64,000 bases of DNA from Liolophura sinensis (GCF_032854445.1 NC_088300.1:58380984-58444983); one strand, 5' to 3'. Numbered from the stretch's first letter, positions 46,120-57,735 are shown. Made by a program: numbers and translations. The notes: generated by a model not told the origin, from the sequence alone.

Positions 46120-47896
46120 TAAAACATAATAATTCAAGAATTAATCTTTAGATTTAGTAACTTACGTATATAGCATTGTCATTTTCATCATAGAAATTTG
46201 CATTCAGCTTCCAAGATATCAAGAATGGGATTCTATAGCTGTTAGTCCTGGATCTGGTACTTTAGTCTGAAAATGGAACTCTTTGATGAAATAAAGCCAG
46301 ACCAGGTCGATTTACCAATCCTGGTGATTTCAGGGCGCTTTGCCATTCGTCAATTAGATAGCCTATATAGATCACCCGTCTTTACTTCATGTTGGCCATC
46401 GCTGAGAGGACAGATCAATTGAAGCCGATTTGCATACATTGGCTCCTAAAATTTGGCCCCCAGATTTCTTGGGTAGATATCTTGTACCTTGATCAATAAT
46501 TGCCTCTCTTGTCTCTCGTGTTGGATGGGGCTGCTAAGTGGCCACACGCTACCTTTCTTCTCAAACCCGACTTCCGCCAATAAGAGCCTATTAAAATCGA
46601 TCTTCCATCAGATATCAATACAGCTGTTTGCGATCGTCTAATGTAAAATTCATGGCCGGTCAGCTGCGGGACAGAAATGCCGTCAGTGAACATCTAACGA
46701 GTCTATTGTAAACAGAAAATCTCGGGCAGGAAGCCAGCTTTTAGTGAGTTACCTAGCAGGAATCTACAGATACCGTCCTCTTGTGAGGGATGCTAACACG
46801 GTGGACAATAAGACACTGTGGGAGTCCGGCTAGTCCTAATACTCAGCTCCTTTGAGAGCCCTGGTGTGTAGGCCTATAGCGACCGAGTCTGCAGGGAATA
46901 TTTTTCTACGCGTCTTGCACGTTAAGAGGAAAGACACCGCTAGACTAAATGTATATATGCCACAAGGTATCTAAAGTATCCCACATTAAGTTTGAAAAAC
47001 ATGACTTTTTGGTTTTTTTTGATGTTGCATAACCGAGATATCGCAGTTCAAAGTAAATGAAATCACGCATGAATGAAAAAATCAAAAGCGCCGCCATATT
47101 ATCACTTTTAACCACTTATAGGCGTGAGTTTCTTCTATAACCAGAAAATGCAGCTGTTTCCACCGATGTCAACCGAAACCTGTTTTGCCTTTTAGCCATA
47201 TGTACGTTAGGTACGAGTGACGCGACATCATGTCCGGTTTCCTATGGATTCGTAAGAATTCTAAAGTAAAGTTGATTGGTAGAGTTACTAAGCGCGTCAG
47301 AAAAAAAATGGCTGTGACTCTTTTGAAATAACCAGGCTCATTATTGTTTTCACTGTGGTATCAAAGTTTCGATTACATGGATTTGAATAGGAAACAGAAC
47401 AAATCTGCGTGTAACCAGTCGCGCTCCTACAGCAAAAGATGGTAGGCCTATAAGACTTTAACCTAAGGCTTTGACCTGATATAAGTAGAATACGTATGTT
47501 AAAATAATACTAATGTTGATATAAATTTAGTCATCAATCAGTTAAAGCACTCAAACACTGAATAAACAAACGTCTATACTACAATAAGTAATACTGACAA
47601 ATACTTCACATGACCAAAGGATTGTTACTTAGCTATATTAAAGTTTACCCCCCCACCCCCACCCTCCCGCCGTCCTCAATTAAAAACAGGCCTTATTTTT
47701 CAGTCTAGTAAATTTGATTACATTTACGTACGGTTAGTGATTCACCCACGATGACGAAGTCTATAACAATAAAGTAATTCTAAATGTAAATGGCAGTAAT
47801 TCAAAGACGTGATGACCGCCCAAACGTCTTCACGACATGAGTCATCAGAGTAAAGCAAAGTGTGACGTAATTACAGTGGTAATCCTTGGTGAAAGA
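46120..47896. other. no gene firmly recognised
   Basis: A 66-codon minus frame at 46493-46693 ends near a donor-like AAAG|GTAGCG and might be an exon, but evidence is thin. A C-rich run sits at about 47647-47668. Confidence 0.3.
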
Positions 47897-47897
47897 T

Positions 47898-48101
47898 TCA
47901 GACTTCGTCATCGGAAATAAGGTCTTTGAAAGCAGATTTGGCGAGAATAACACGATCGCTGAACTCAGGGCAGTTGCTAGGTAGGCTGAAGGGGCGCCAG
48001 CTGTAAAAGGGCGAATCACTGAGAGCGTAACGAGATTTTGACGTGACCGTGGTTGTAACAGTCGCCTGATTCGATTGGCACTGATTGCTGCTTGTATGCA
48101 C
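47898..48101 (-). CDS. possible terminal exon, Ser-rich, unidentified
   Basis: The minus frame reads TSSNQCQSNQATVTTTVTSK, then SRYALSDSPFYSWRPFSLPS and FSDRVILAKSAFKDLISDDE before a TGA at 47898. Codon usage with many C/G third positions is distinctly coding-like compared with the flanks. The frame stays open upstream of the first ATG, to about 48120, and a weak acceptor (TACGTTTAG) lies there. An overlapping 100-codon frame in another register is probably a shadow. The acidic C-terminus SDDEV is its clearest trait; no family was recognised. Confidence 0.3.
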   Translation of the reverse strand: MHTSSNQCQSNQATVTTTVTSKSRYALSDSPFYSWRPFSLPSNCPEFSDRVILAKSAFKDLISDDEV

Positions 48102-48109
48102 ACAGCTGT

Positions 48110-48640
48110 ATATGTGCTAAACGTATACGTGTTATTTACACATGTATTCTGGGTAATGGTATTGTCATATTTGATCTAAGAAAATATACCGGTACCCTTC
48201 AGGCGTAATTCGTGGAGCATTATTTAGACAACATTTTGATGTGGTAATACGGCTTTGTTTTAGGTATATATGAACTTATGAGAATATTTCTGTAATTGTT
48301 GTATTGTTTCAAGAAACGTGATTCTTCAGCTAGATACTATCTAGGGAACCATTCTTGTAACTGTGCCCAAATAGTGCAAAGTTTTACCTGAAACCTTACT
48401 AATAAAGTCTTGATTCTGGAAACTGCCATATGTGAATTTTCATTATGTACATGGCTACTGCTTACCCTGGGAAACACCAAGATATAATTTGTTCGTTAAT
48501 TTATTGATTTATTTTCTGACTATTTATTTACTCGACGCCGTAATCAACAGGGTAATATCATGTATACAATTGTAACCATGTGTATGGTAGAAGAAATTGG
48601 TTGATTGTTATCAGTTTCTGTTTACTTTATTTCTGTCATG
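48110..48640. other. no gene recognised
   Basis: AT-rich, short frames only. Confidence 0.35.
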
Positions 48641-48642
48641 CG

Positions 48643-48871
48643 GAGGCCTCCGTGCCAGCGCGAAGCATTGACCCAGGGGCCTCTCACCAATGCGATTGCT
48701 GTGAGTTCAAATCCAGCGTGGGACGTGGGAAAGTCTGGTAGCAATCTACGGATGGTCGTGGGTTTACCCCGGGTTCTGTTTGGTCTCCTTCTACAACAGT
48801 GCTGTCCTTCGTCGTATAAATAAAATATTCTTGAGTAAGGCGTAAAACACCAAACAAATAAATAAACAAAT
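48643..48871 (+). mobile_element. SINE family 1, old copy with deletions
   Basis: GAGGCCTCCGTG joins directly to CCAGCGCGAAGCATTGACCC (A-box region deleted). B-box region GAGTTCAAATCCAGC, diverged body, and an (AAAT)n-like tail ending near 48871. Confidence 0.92.
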
Positions 48872-49157
48872 CTAACGTTTCAAAATGATGTGAAAAAATG
48901 AAATAAGGCACAAACAAATATACACCAACATGCTGTAAAATAACAAATAAAATCGGTGTGTATGAATCGATGACAAGTCAGTCTATTATGACCTACAGCT
49001 GGTATATACACAGCAGACCTACCCTAATTATTTTGTTAAGTATTTACAATACATTTCCCTATCGTAAAATGTATCACACTATTTTTGATATGTACCGGCG
49101 TTTTACACAGTGTATGGGTTTAATCGCAATATTAAGCTATTTTTCTCTACATGAAAG

Positions 49158-49382
49158 TCTGGATCAACTTATCGAGCAAGAAAAGTGCTGAGACCAAGTC
49201 TAAAATGTGTCGTCAAATGTGCTGTACGTGGAAGGTCAGACAGGGTTCGTCTGACAAGTGAATTGAACATCCCTCTCAAGAAGGCCACTAGTGATCTTGC
49301 ACCAAAGGTAAACATACGTGGACAGCCTGTCATACTCTGGAATATGGACAAACTTTACAAGACGCATACTGGTCATATGTAG
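49158..49382 (+). CDS. probable terminal exon, basic peptide of 74 codons
   Basis: An acceptor-like tract (GCTATTTTTCTCTACATGAAAG, AG at 49156-49157) opens a frame that is closed by a TGA just inside the intron and then stays open for exactly 75 codons including the TAG at 49382. It begins SGSTYRARKVLRPSLKCVVK, is rich in Arg/Lys, and continues LTSELNIPLKKATSDLAPKV and PVILWNMDKLYKTHTGHM. Codons look coding. No nearby AATAAA was found downstream. I recognise no family. The overlapping opposite frame of 60 codons is taken as a shadow. Confidence 0.4.
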   Translation, partial: SGSTYRARKVLRPSLKCVVKCAVRGRSDRVRLTSELNIPLKKATSDLAPKVNIRGQPVILWNMDKLYKTHTGHM

Positions 49383-49389
49383 AAACTAA

Positions 49390-50010
49390 TTAATTACATT
49401 GAAATTTATGAACACAAACTAAAACCCTGTATGTGAACGATAAGTATAATAGATAGCTGGACTGCACTTGATGGGTTTGTAATAACCGCAATGCCAGTAG
49501 TATAAGGCCTACAGTCACGTACACGTGGACATTTTGTCAGGATCAATCTGTTTACCTCCTTAAGTGGTTATTCGGCTTATCAGTCGTGGGATAGATTAAT
49601 GCTTTATTAGCAAAGTATACAGAAAATTATACAGAGATTACATACACCTTTATCAACGTGACGATGGAGGAATTCAATCAACTGCAAATAGAGAGATTAT
49701 TGATCATTTGGCTTTACTTTGACCACAAGATAAAAAGGTACAACAGCAGTTTTCAGTGTTGAGTAACAGATTCACATTACAAGCTTTACACATTTACACA
49801 TTTATAGTCATGTCTCTAACTTGTCATTATGAGATTCAAAGGCAAATATTGATGGTTATTCAAATACATCCAAATATTGCCGTGCTAAGGTTCAGGTTAT
49901 TAAGGTAGCTCCATTAAAGTAAGTTACTTAATAAAAGGGTATAATACATGCAGCAGGAATGGTTAAATCTTAATTATAATAAAAGACTGTACTCAGTGGC
50001 TGTTCTTGGC
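49390..50010. other. no gene recognised
   Basis: AT-rich noncoding sequence. Confidence 0.4.
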
Positions 50011-50011
50011 T

Positions 50012-50058
50012 GTTAATCCCAGTTAGGGTTTTATTCTAACTGCTTATGCAAATGCCTA
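50012..50058 (+). repeat. Rep245 fragment
   Basis: CCCAGTTAGGGTTTTATTCT followed by AACTGCTTATGCAAATGC resembles the Rep245 5' region (compare 4150-4200). It abuts the 37-bp array. Confidence 0.4.
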
Positions 50059-50467
50059 GTTTTGATAGAGGTTTGAGCTCTATGAGTGCCTTCTGGACTT
50101 GGTAGAGGTATACGCCCTGGGAGCGCCTTCTAGTTTTGGCAGAGGTTTGCCTTCTAGGAGTGCTTTCTGGACTTGGTAGAGGTTTGCCCTCTATGAGTGT
50201 CTTCTGAACTTGGTAGAGGTTTGCGCTCTGGGAGTGCCTTCTTGTTTTGGTAGAGGTTTGCGCTCTAGGAGTGCCCACTAGATTTGGTAGAGGTTTGCGC
50301 TCTAGGAGTGGCTTCTGGACTTGGTAGAGGTTTGCGCTCTGGGAGTGCCTTCTTGTTTTGGTAGAGGTTTGTCCTCTATGAGTGCCTTTTAGATTTGGGT
50401 TTGCGCTCTAGGAGTGCCTTCTAGATTTTGTAGGTTTGCGCTCTATGGGAGTGTCTTATAGTTTTGT
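50059..50467. repeat. 37-bp minisatellite, about 11 units
   Basis: GGTAGAGGT or GGCAGAGGT starts at 50101, 50138, 50175 and 50212, a 37-bp period. Consensus TTGGTAGAGGTTTGCGCTCT then AGGAGTGCCTTCTGGAC. An 80-codon minus frame through it is a repeat artefact. Confidence 0.95.
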
Positions 50468-50516
50468 ATTCTTCTCAGGCTTATCAGTGGCTCTGATATG
50501 AACATATTCCTACAAC

Positions 50517-50813
50517 TTAAGGAAGATGTATGCTTATTGTATGACTGATATGTTGTTTAGGCAAAGGCTGTAACGCTATCCAAATGAATGAAGTATCGCA
50601 AGAATTATCTCCCTTGGGTAATTTATAGATATTAACATTCATCGCATGCGATCTTATAGTCATTAAAAGTAAAGATACTGAATACCATTGAGAATATGAC
50701 AACTGACTGCATTTGACTATTGATGGTGCTTTTTTAAATTTTAGCTGTAGCACTCTCAGGTCTGCTTGAGGGTATACCCCGACATCTCCACATGAAGGTG
50801 GGCTATAGCGCAT
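50517..50813 (-). CDS. 98-codon open frame, unidentified
   Basis: ATG at 50813 reading MRYSPPSCGDVGVYPQADLR, later KGDNSCDTSFIWIALQPLPK. Moderately coding-like but without splice, Kozak or polyadenylation support, and no family was recognised. Confidence 0.18.
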   Translation of the reverse strand: MRYSPPSCGDVGVYPQADLRVLQLKFKKAPSIVKCSQLSYSQWYSVSLLLMTIRSHAMNVNIYKLPKGDNSCDTSFIWIALQPLPKQHISHTISIHLP

Positions 50814-51413
50814 GGAAATTGGCAGCCGGAAAAGTCGAAACTACTATCAGACTGGCATTATACGGTGAACAGAGACGGATTGATTCCAGTTGACTTTGTC
50901 TACAAATAAAAATGTTTAATGCATCATGTATATAGCACCCTCGGAAAAGGAATCCTTTTCTCCCTGTGGACGATATGGGTTTCTATTTATGCACTTGTAA
51001 GTGCTTATCGCTTAAAGCAGCATGTAACCAGCATGCACTAGCGTGTCAGATAGTGCTGACGCAAGTTGGCAGATTGCGTGTTCAAAACCCACGATGTATT
51101 CATAGATGCGCGATCTCTGAGATGTAAATTAAACTACAGACTACAATTTCTGAGAGACCGATAAGGACACTGTCGGTCACAACTGTCACTTACGACAAGT
51201 GGAACGTCTCAGTCTGAGTGTATATAGCCCATCCGTCTTCTTTAAAAGAAATTATATGTGACAAGGTGTTGGGTAGTCCACAGGGCTATTCACTTCTACA
51301 TATACTCCTCGCCCTCCTACGTCACCCACACTTGAGAACACTCGATTTGATTGTTGTTTTAAGACGTAAATTTTCACGTATACGATGGCAGCACTTGAAC
51401 GTAACTGGAGAAT

Positions 51414-51725
51414 TTAATTTATTTTATCATCGAGAGATTTGAATTTAAACAAAAGATTGGAACAGACGCTCTCAGTCAAAGTGCACAGTTGCTTGACCCC
51501 TAGGACCACCCCTGCGTGGGCGCTGACGTCACGTAAATCGTGTTTCTTCAGCCACGAGTGACATTCTTCTGAATTTTTTTCATGATTCTTGAATAATAAC
51601 CATACAATAATGGTCGACATTTTGTTCCTTAAATGGACGATACAAAAGCATGATAGGACCCGAGATAACATCCGATAACCGTATGTTAATACATAAATGT
51701 AATCAGCTTGTCCATATGTTCGCAA
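51414..51725 (-). CDS. 103-codon open frame, unidentified
   Basis: The frame lacks an early ATG (first at about codon 19). It reads NSEECHSWLKKHDLRDVSAH then AGVVLGVKQLCTLTESVCSN with good codons in its second half and stops at 51414. It could be a terminal exon; AATAAA (within GATAAAATAAATTAA at the stop) is close but overlaps the coding end. No acceptor is convincing. Confidence 0.22.
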   Translation of the reverse strand: MRTYGQADYIYVLTYGYRMLSRVLSCFCIVHLRNKMSTIIVWLLFKNHEKNSEECHSWLKKHDLRDVSAHAGVVLGVKQLCTLTESVCSNLLFKFKSLDDKIN

Positions 51726-51729
51726 ACTA

Positions 51730-52838
51730 TATAATGGCCTGTTTAAAAAATCTACAGTCGTATATTATATTTTCTTGACCAGTTCAACAGCCTGCAGTCA
51801 GAAAGGTTTCGGAGAATAAGACAACCTTTTAGAACTTGTACCTAAAATCTCACTTGTAAATACGTTTCGCAGCTTCCTGTCAAACTCTGACATGCTTTTG
51901 TCAGAGATGGATAATTGCTTTCCAGACATCAGCGAAAGTTATGCACTGGAGATGACCCTTAACCTTGTATTAATACATCAGTGTCAGCAGGTCGTCGATA
52001 AGTGGTTTGGCCTTGCGGAGTAAACCAATGTAAATAAGGTCCCGCAAAACGGACGAATGATATTGGGAATAACTGATGAAATGAAATGAAACGAAGGAAA
52101 GGACAGTCTGACAGGGGTTTATTAATCAGACCTTCTCCGTAATGAAATAAGTTGGTCATCGCCACCGTGGGGTGGATCAAACAAGCTTCAATATCCAGCC
52201 ATTTACATGAGAATGTAATTTGGTACGCTTACAATGGCTTTATTTGGTAGACAGCGAGAAGCTGTTGAAGGATGGACTGTCAGGATATCGGGGGAAAAGT
52301 GGTCACGACAGTTTGCCATTCTATCATTGCGCAAACCTGCCCTAATATAAGGAAGCTATAGAACTATAGTAAGTCTATGTATATTGTTGTAAAATGTCAG
52401 TGTTGCTGGTGGTAAAAACTTGTATACATAAAAAAACATGATTTCATGTAATATCGTTGGGAATTGGAATTATCAGAACTTTTCTACAAAATATGTACAT
52501 TGTTTCTAGTATATAATTATAATAGCTCGTCAGTCTGCCGATCCCTTCAGAAAACTTCAATACAGCAGACCAATGTTGTGTAACAAGTTAGAGAGAGATT
52601 CTTCAAAAATAATAATATACATTCCACAAGGAAATGCGGAAGGTTTTGGTTTGCATTTGGTCCTGTGTCTGGAGATCTGTCACGTGGTCAGGCGCTGAGG
52701 TTTAACTTTTTAATCACACGGGTTGAGTGTATGGCTTACAAATGTACATTATAAATCGGCACAGATCGTTCACACTGGACAAAAACAGAACTACAAGATT
52801 GATGGTTGTCCATGAGGAACTTCATAGGTTATTGTACA
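51730..52838. other. no gene firmly recognised
   Basis: A 73-codon minus frame at 51959-52180 ends at a weak donor-like ACAAG|GTTAAG. No repeat family before the 78-bp array. Confidence 0.3.
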
Positions 52839-53010
52839 CCAGAATTCACAACGGCTGTACGTTATATAACATATTGTGGTCAGTAGATACACACAACCAT
52901 CTACTGAATTCAGGTCAATGCCAAAACCACCCTGTACTGTATTGTACTGGGTTGTGGACAGGGGATACACACAGCCATCTACTGAATCCAGACCCAGGAT
53001 AAACCACCTT

Positions 53011-53150
53011 GGGCCCAGTTTCACAAAGCGGCGTACGTCATTTTTTATCGTACATTTGTCGTACGATAATTTGTGCGTCACTATTATCGTACCGTTCTCC
53101 TCTATGTGCAATTATCGCACATGTACGACATCTTTGTGAAACTACGCCCA
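53011..53150. mobile_element. MITE-like element with inverted ends, copy B, inside the 78-bp array
   Basis: The left end GGGCCCAGTTTCACAAAG (53011-53028) and right end CTTTGTGAAACTACGCCC (53132-53149) are inverted repeats with three mismatches in 18. The interior contains ATCGTACATTTGTCGTACGA and a complementary TTATCGCACATGTACGACA. It matches copy A (28794-28930) in reverse orientation. The array resumes directly at GTACTG; no target duplication is readable. Confidence 0.85.
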
Positions 53151-54341
53151 GTACTGTATTGCACTGAGTTTTGGACAGGAGATACACACAACCATCTACT
53201 GGATCCAGACTCCTGCCAAAACCATCCTGTACTGTACTGTACTGGGCTGTGGACAGGAGATACACACGACCATATACTGGATCCAGACCCCTGACAAAAC
53301 CACCCTGTACTGTATTGTCCTGGGTTGTGGACAGGATATACACACAACTATCTACAGGATCCAGACCCCTGACAAAACCACCCTTTACTGTATTGTACTG
53401 GGCTGTGCACAGGATATACACACAACCATCTACTGGGTACAGACCCAGGTCAAAACCACCCTGTACTGTAATGTACTGTGTTGTGGATAGAATATACAAA
53501 CGAACATCTGCTCGATCCAGACCCCTGCCAAAACCATCCTGTACTTTGTTGCACTGGGTTATGGACAGGATATACACACAACCATCTACTAGGTACAGAC
53601 CCAGGTCATAACCACCCTGTACTGTAATGTAGTGGGTTGTGGATAGAATATACACACGATCATCTGCTCGATCCAGACCCCTGCCAAAACCATCCTGTAC
53701 TTTGTTGCACTGGGTTATGGACAGGAGATACACACCAGCATCTACTGGATCCAGACCCAGGTCAAAACCACCCTGTACTGTAATTTACTGGGTTGTGGAC
53801 AGGAGATACACACAACCATCTACTGGATCTAGACACAGGACAAAACCACGCTGTACTGTATATTGCCCTGGGTTGTGGACAGGAGATACACAACTATCTA
53901 CTGAATCCAGACTCCTGCCAAAACCGCTCTGTACTGTATCGCACTGGGTTGTGGATAGAATATACACACGACCATCTGCTCGATCCAGACCCCTGCCAAA
54001 ACCATCCTGTACTTGGTTGTACTGGGTTATGGACATGAGATACACACCAGGATCTACTAGATCCAGACACAGGACAAAACAATCCTGTACTGTATCGCAC
54101 TGGGTTGTGGATAGAATATACACACGACCAGCTGCTCGATCCAGACCCCTGCCAAAACCATTCTGTACATTGTTGTACTGGGTTATGGACAGAAGATACA
54201 CACCAGCATCTACTAGATCCAGACACAGGACAAAACAATCTTGTACTGTATCGCACTGGGTTGTGGACAGGATATACACACGACCATTTACTGGATCCAG
54301 ACCCCTGCCAAAACCACTCTGCACTGTATTGTACTGGGTTG

Positions 54342-54522
54342 TTTTTTTTTTTTTTTTGTTTTTTTTGATTGGTGTTTTACGCCGTACTCAAGAATATTTC
54401 ACTTATACGACGGCGGCCAGTTTCCCGGGGGAAACCCACGACCATCCGCAGGTTGCTGGCAGACTTTCTCACGTACGGCCGCCAGCATGAGCTGGACTTG
54501 AACTCACAGCAACCGCATTGGT
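54342..54522 (-). mobile_element. SINE family 1 inside the 78-bp array
   Basis: Reverse-oriented: a T-run (the 3' tail), GATTGGTGTTTTACGCCGTA, an internal deletion at GGCCAG|TTTCCCGGG, ending at CAGCAACCGCATTG (head missing). Flanked by GTACTGGGTTG (54331-54341) and GTACTGGATTG (54523-54533). Removing SINE plus one flank restores 78-bp spacing of TTGTGGACAG (54261 to 54531). Confidence 0.96.
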
Positions 54523-55924
54523 GTACTGGATTGTGGACAGGAGATACACACCACCATGTACTGGACCCAAACTCAGGTCAAAACCAGCCTGTACTGTAAT
54601 GTACTGGGTTGTGGACAGGATATACACACAACCATCTACTGGATCTAGACTCCTGCCAAAACCACTCTGCACTGTACTGGATTGTGGACAGGAGATACAC
54701 ACAACCATGTACTGGATCCAAACTCAGGTCAAAACCACCCTCTACTGTATTGTACTGGGTTGTGGGCAGGAGATACACACAACGATCTACTGGATCCAGA
54801 TCCCTGCGAAAACCATTATGTACAGTATTGCACTAGGTTGTGCACAGGTGATACACACAATCATCTACTGTATCCAGACCCCTGCCAAAACCACCCTCTA
54901 CTGTATTGTACTGGATTGTGGACACAGGAGATACACACAACCATGTACTGGATCCAGACCCCTGCCAAAACCACCCTGTACTGTGTTGCACTGGGTTGTG
55001 GACACAGGAGATACACACAATGATCTACTGGATCCAAACCTATTTCACTGTATTGTACTGGGTTGTGGACAGGAGATACACACAACGATCTACTGAATCC
55101 AGACCAATGCCAAAACCAACAAGTACTACACTGTACTGGGTTGTGAACAGGAGATACACACGACCATGTACTGGATCTAGGCACAAGACAAAACAGCCCG
55201 GTACTGTATTGCACTAGGTTGTGGACAGGAAAAACACACAACTATCTACCGGATTCAGACCAATGTCAAAACCAACAAGTAATACACTGTACTGGGTTGT
55301 GGACAGGAGATACACACGACCATGTACTAGATCTAGACACAGGACAAAACCGCCCTGTACTGTATTGCACTAGGTTGTGGACAGGAAATACACGCGACCA
55401 TGTACTCGATCTAGACACAGGACAAAACCGCTCTGGACTGTATTGTACTGGGTTGTGGACAGGAGATACACACAACTACCTACTGGATCCAGGCCAATGT
55501 CAAAACCAACAAGTACTACACTGTACCGGGTTGTAGACGGAAGATGCATACGACCATCACATCCGCACAGTGCTGCATTGTACCGATTGTGAACTGGAGA
55601 TACACATGACCACAAGTACTGGATCCAGTCCCCTGCCAAAATAGCAGAGTGTAACATTGTACTGTGTTGTGGAAAGGAGACACAAGCGATTATTTATTGG
55701 ATCCAGACACATGCGATACCCGTATAGAGTACAACATCGTTTTATGTTGTGAAGAGAGTACTTCATTGCACATGAGATTAAGATGTTAATCCAAGATTGG
55801 ATAGGGGATATACATGGACGTGCACTGGGTCCAGTCACACGCGATGACCATACAGAGTACCACATTGTTTCATGTTGTGGACAGGAGGTACATACGGACT
55901 ACACGCTGACCACTCTGTGTAGGC

Positions 55925-56650
55925 TTTATTTCACCATTTTGCTGGGGGCATCTGACATCGATTGCGTTGCAGTGTGAACACTATTTGGGGTAATCCACCT
56001 CGCAGTTAACCAGACACATTATTCGCATGTTGACCACGGTTGAACTGATATAATTTGACATAAATGACTGAGCTCAACAAAACTGTCATTTCTGTAACCA
56101 TTATGAAAAAGCTTCAGGCGCATACCTTTCATCCAGGCAGATCGTGTGTGATTTTGACTACCTTTTTACAGCTTTGACCTCTGGTAAATACCGTACAATG
56201 GCAACTAGATGATGAATGGACTTCCATTTGTCGTAATACAAATAAAACATGCGGAATAAAACTGGCCATCCCGCTGAACAGCCGAGCTTCATATCACATC
56301 GCTGATGCCATTCTTGTTTAAAAATCAAATATACTAAATCAATAGATTCTAATTGTGTTGACGGAATTGCATTACAAGCTAGTTTTGTTCCTATCATTTT
56401 TTATGGCGGGAGTTCACATTTAATGTCCACACATATATGAGGAAGTAGTATAAATGATTCTCGTAAACTGGTGTCGTATGGTTTCTGGACAAATTAAAAT
56501 AACTATGAAATCGAGTTGATTGTCCTAACCTTTAGGTAATAAATTCTGATAGGTGATCTTCTTGATATATCATACGCCTTACACCAAAGGCATTCAAAAA
56601 TTGTTTACTTTAGGTTGCATCACGTGAATAATATGATGTGCTTCTCTATG
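55925..56650. other. no gene firmly recognised
   Basis: A 79-codon minus frame at 56158-56397 (EWHQRCDMKLGCSAGWPVLF) stops at a donor-like AAAAG|GTAGTC. It could be an exon but no acceptor is convincing. Confidence 0.28.
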
Positions 56651-56654
56651 ATGT

Positions 56655-56998
56655 GTCGAAGTCTGGAGACCTCCGGGGCAAACCCGGGTCGTGTCACATC
56701 AAAGACTTTAAAAATGGTACTTGTTGCTGCATTGCTTGGCGTTCAGCACTGAGAGGTTAGAGCAAGGAAACAGGAGTGATTGGTCGGGTGTCAGTATAAT
56801 GAGACGGCGTGGGGTGTCATGTCTGGTGTCTTCGGCATGATACTTTAGTGGCTGCAGCACTTTTGGCAGCTCGCCCTGCCATGAGAAGACACAGTATATA
56901 TATGTACACACATTTAATGACGCCTTGTCTGCATATGACTGAAAAGTTGTTAAGTACGACGTTAAACTCCAAACATTCATTCATTCATGCATTCATTT
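56655..56998 (+). mobile_element. SINE family 2, nearly complete body and tail
   Basis: From a degraded tRNA-like head (CTGGAGACCTCCGGGGCAAA) through AAAGACTTTAAAAATGGTAC, GCACTGAGAGGTTAGAGCAA, GGTGTCATGTCTGGTGTCTT and AAGTACGACGTTAAACTCCA to an (ATTC)n tail. The same order of blocks occurs at 63568-63742. Confidence 0.88.
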
Positions 56999-57008
56999 AT
57001 ATGTTGTG

Positions 57009-57207
57009 TGCGGTCGCTGTGAGTTCAAGTCCAGCTCATGCTGGCTTCCTCTCCGGCCGTAAGTGGGAAGGTCTGCCAGCAACCTGCGGAGGGTCGTGGG
57101 TTTCCCCCGGGCTGTGCCCGGTTTCCACCCACCATAATGCTGGCCGCCGTCGTATAAGTGAAATATTCTTGAGTACGGCGTAAAACACCAATCAAATAAA
57201 TAAATAA
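57009..57207 (+). mobile_element. SINE family 1, 5'-truncated, directly after family 2
   Basis: Starts TGCGGTCGCTGTGAGTTCAA (B box kept, A box lost), intact body, (AAAT)n tail. Perfect 10-bp flanks ATATGTTGTG at 56999-57008 and 57208-57217 show an independent insertion at the end of the family 2 tail. Confidence 0.96.
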
Positions 57208-57219
57208 ATATGTTGTGAC

Positions 57220-57735
57220 CTCGCCCAAATTTGGAACACCTGGATTTTACTAAAACGGTTCATTGTCATGCGACAGGTCAGGTTAATCATCGCGACACAC
57301 ATTATGTCCATCATCATGCGAAAGGTTTCTTTCTGCTAATTAGAATACAACATTTGTCCAAACAATATAAAAAGGATGCCAAGTATGCCAAAATAATTAA
57401 ACAGTTTATATACTAAACATGGAAAAAATACAAGCACGGACAAAACCATGCACCAAGACAGCTTGAATCACATGAAGGTGTAATAGATAAAACGTAAATG
57501 AGCATTGTAAATTTACTGACTGTTCAGTCTCTAGCGGAGTAATATTGTCCGGTACTTTATAAAAAAAATTTAAATAAAACATGAGAACAGCCTTTTGTAC
57601 TGTAAAGCTGTTTCCATTGATCCAAGTTTACAAACAAATTCAAATTTCCTGAGGTACACAATTAATATCTATGCAATACGAGATCGGGTAAAGATAACTC
57701 CCGTGCTCCTTTAAAGATGCAGTAATCACTTAGTG
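57220..57735. other. no gene recognised; presumed 3' flank of the 57736 gene
   Basis: AT-rich. No clear minus-strand AATAAA close to the stop at 57736. A 61-codon plus frame at 57231-57416 is unsupported. Confidence 0.35.

Larger units (their letters stand above)
52840..55920. repeat. 78-bp minisatellite, about 35 units, with insertions
   Basis: Unit: CTGTACTGTATTGTACTGGG then TTGTGGACAGGAGATACACA then CAACCATCTACTGGATCCAG then ACCCCTGCCAAAACCACC. Spacing of CCAGACCC is 78 bp (53283, 53361, 53439). Dimeric 156-bp higher-order units are visible (GTATCGCACTGGG at 53936, 54092 and 54248). Units decay towards 55.9 kb. Because 78 is 26 codons, long frames stay open on both strands (283 codons plus at 53639-54490; 231 codons minus at 53038-53733). 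I do not treat them as genes. Confidence 0.97.

Noticed and set aside
51025-51100. tRNA gene or SINE head (GTTCAAAAC B box near 51083)
   Set aside because: No matching A box, stems or repeat partners in the window.
53038-54490. Long open frames (231 codons minus, 283 codons plus) as repeat-protein genes
   Set aside because: They follow from a 78-bp (26-codon) tandem unit lacking stops, are open on both strands, and one runs into an inserted SINE.
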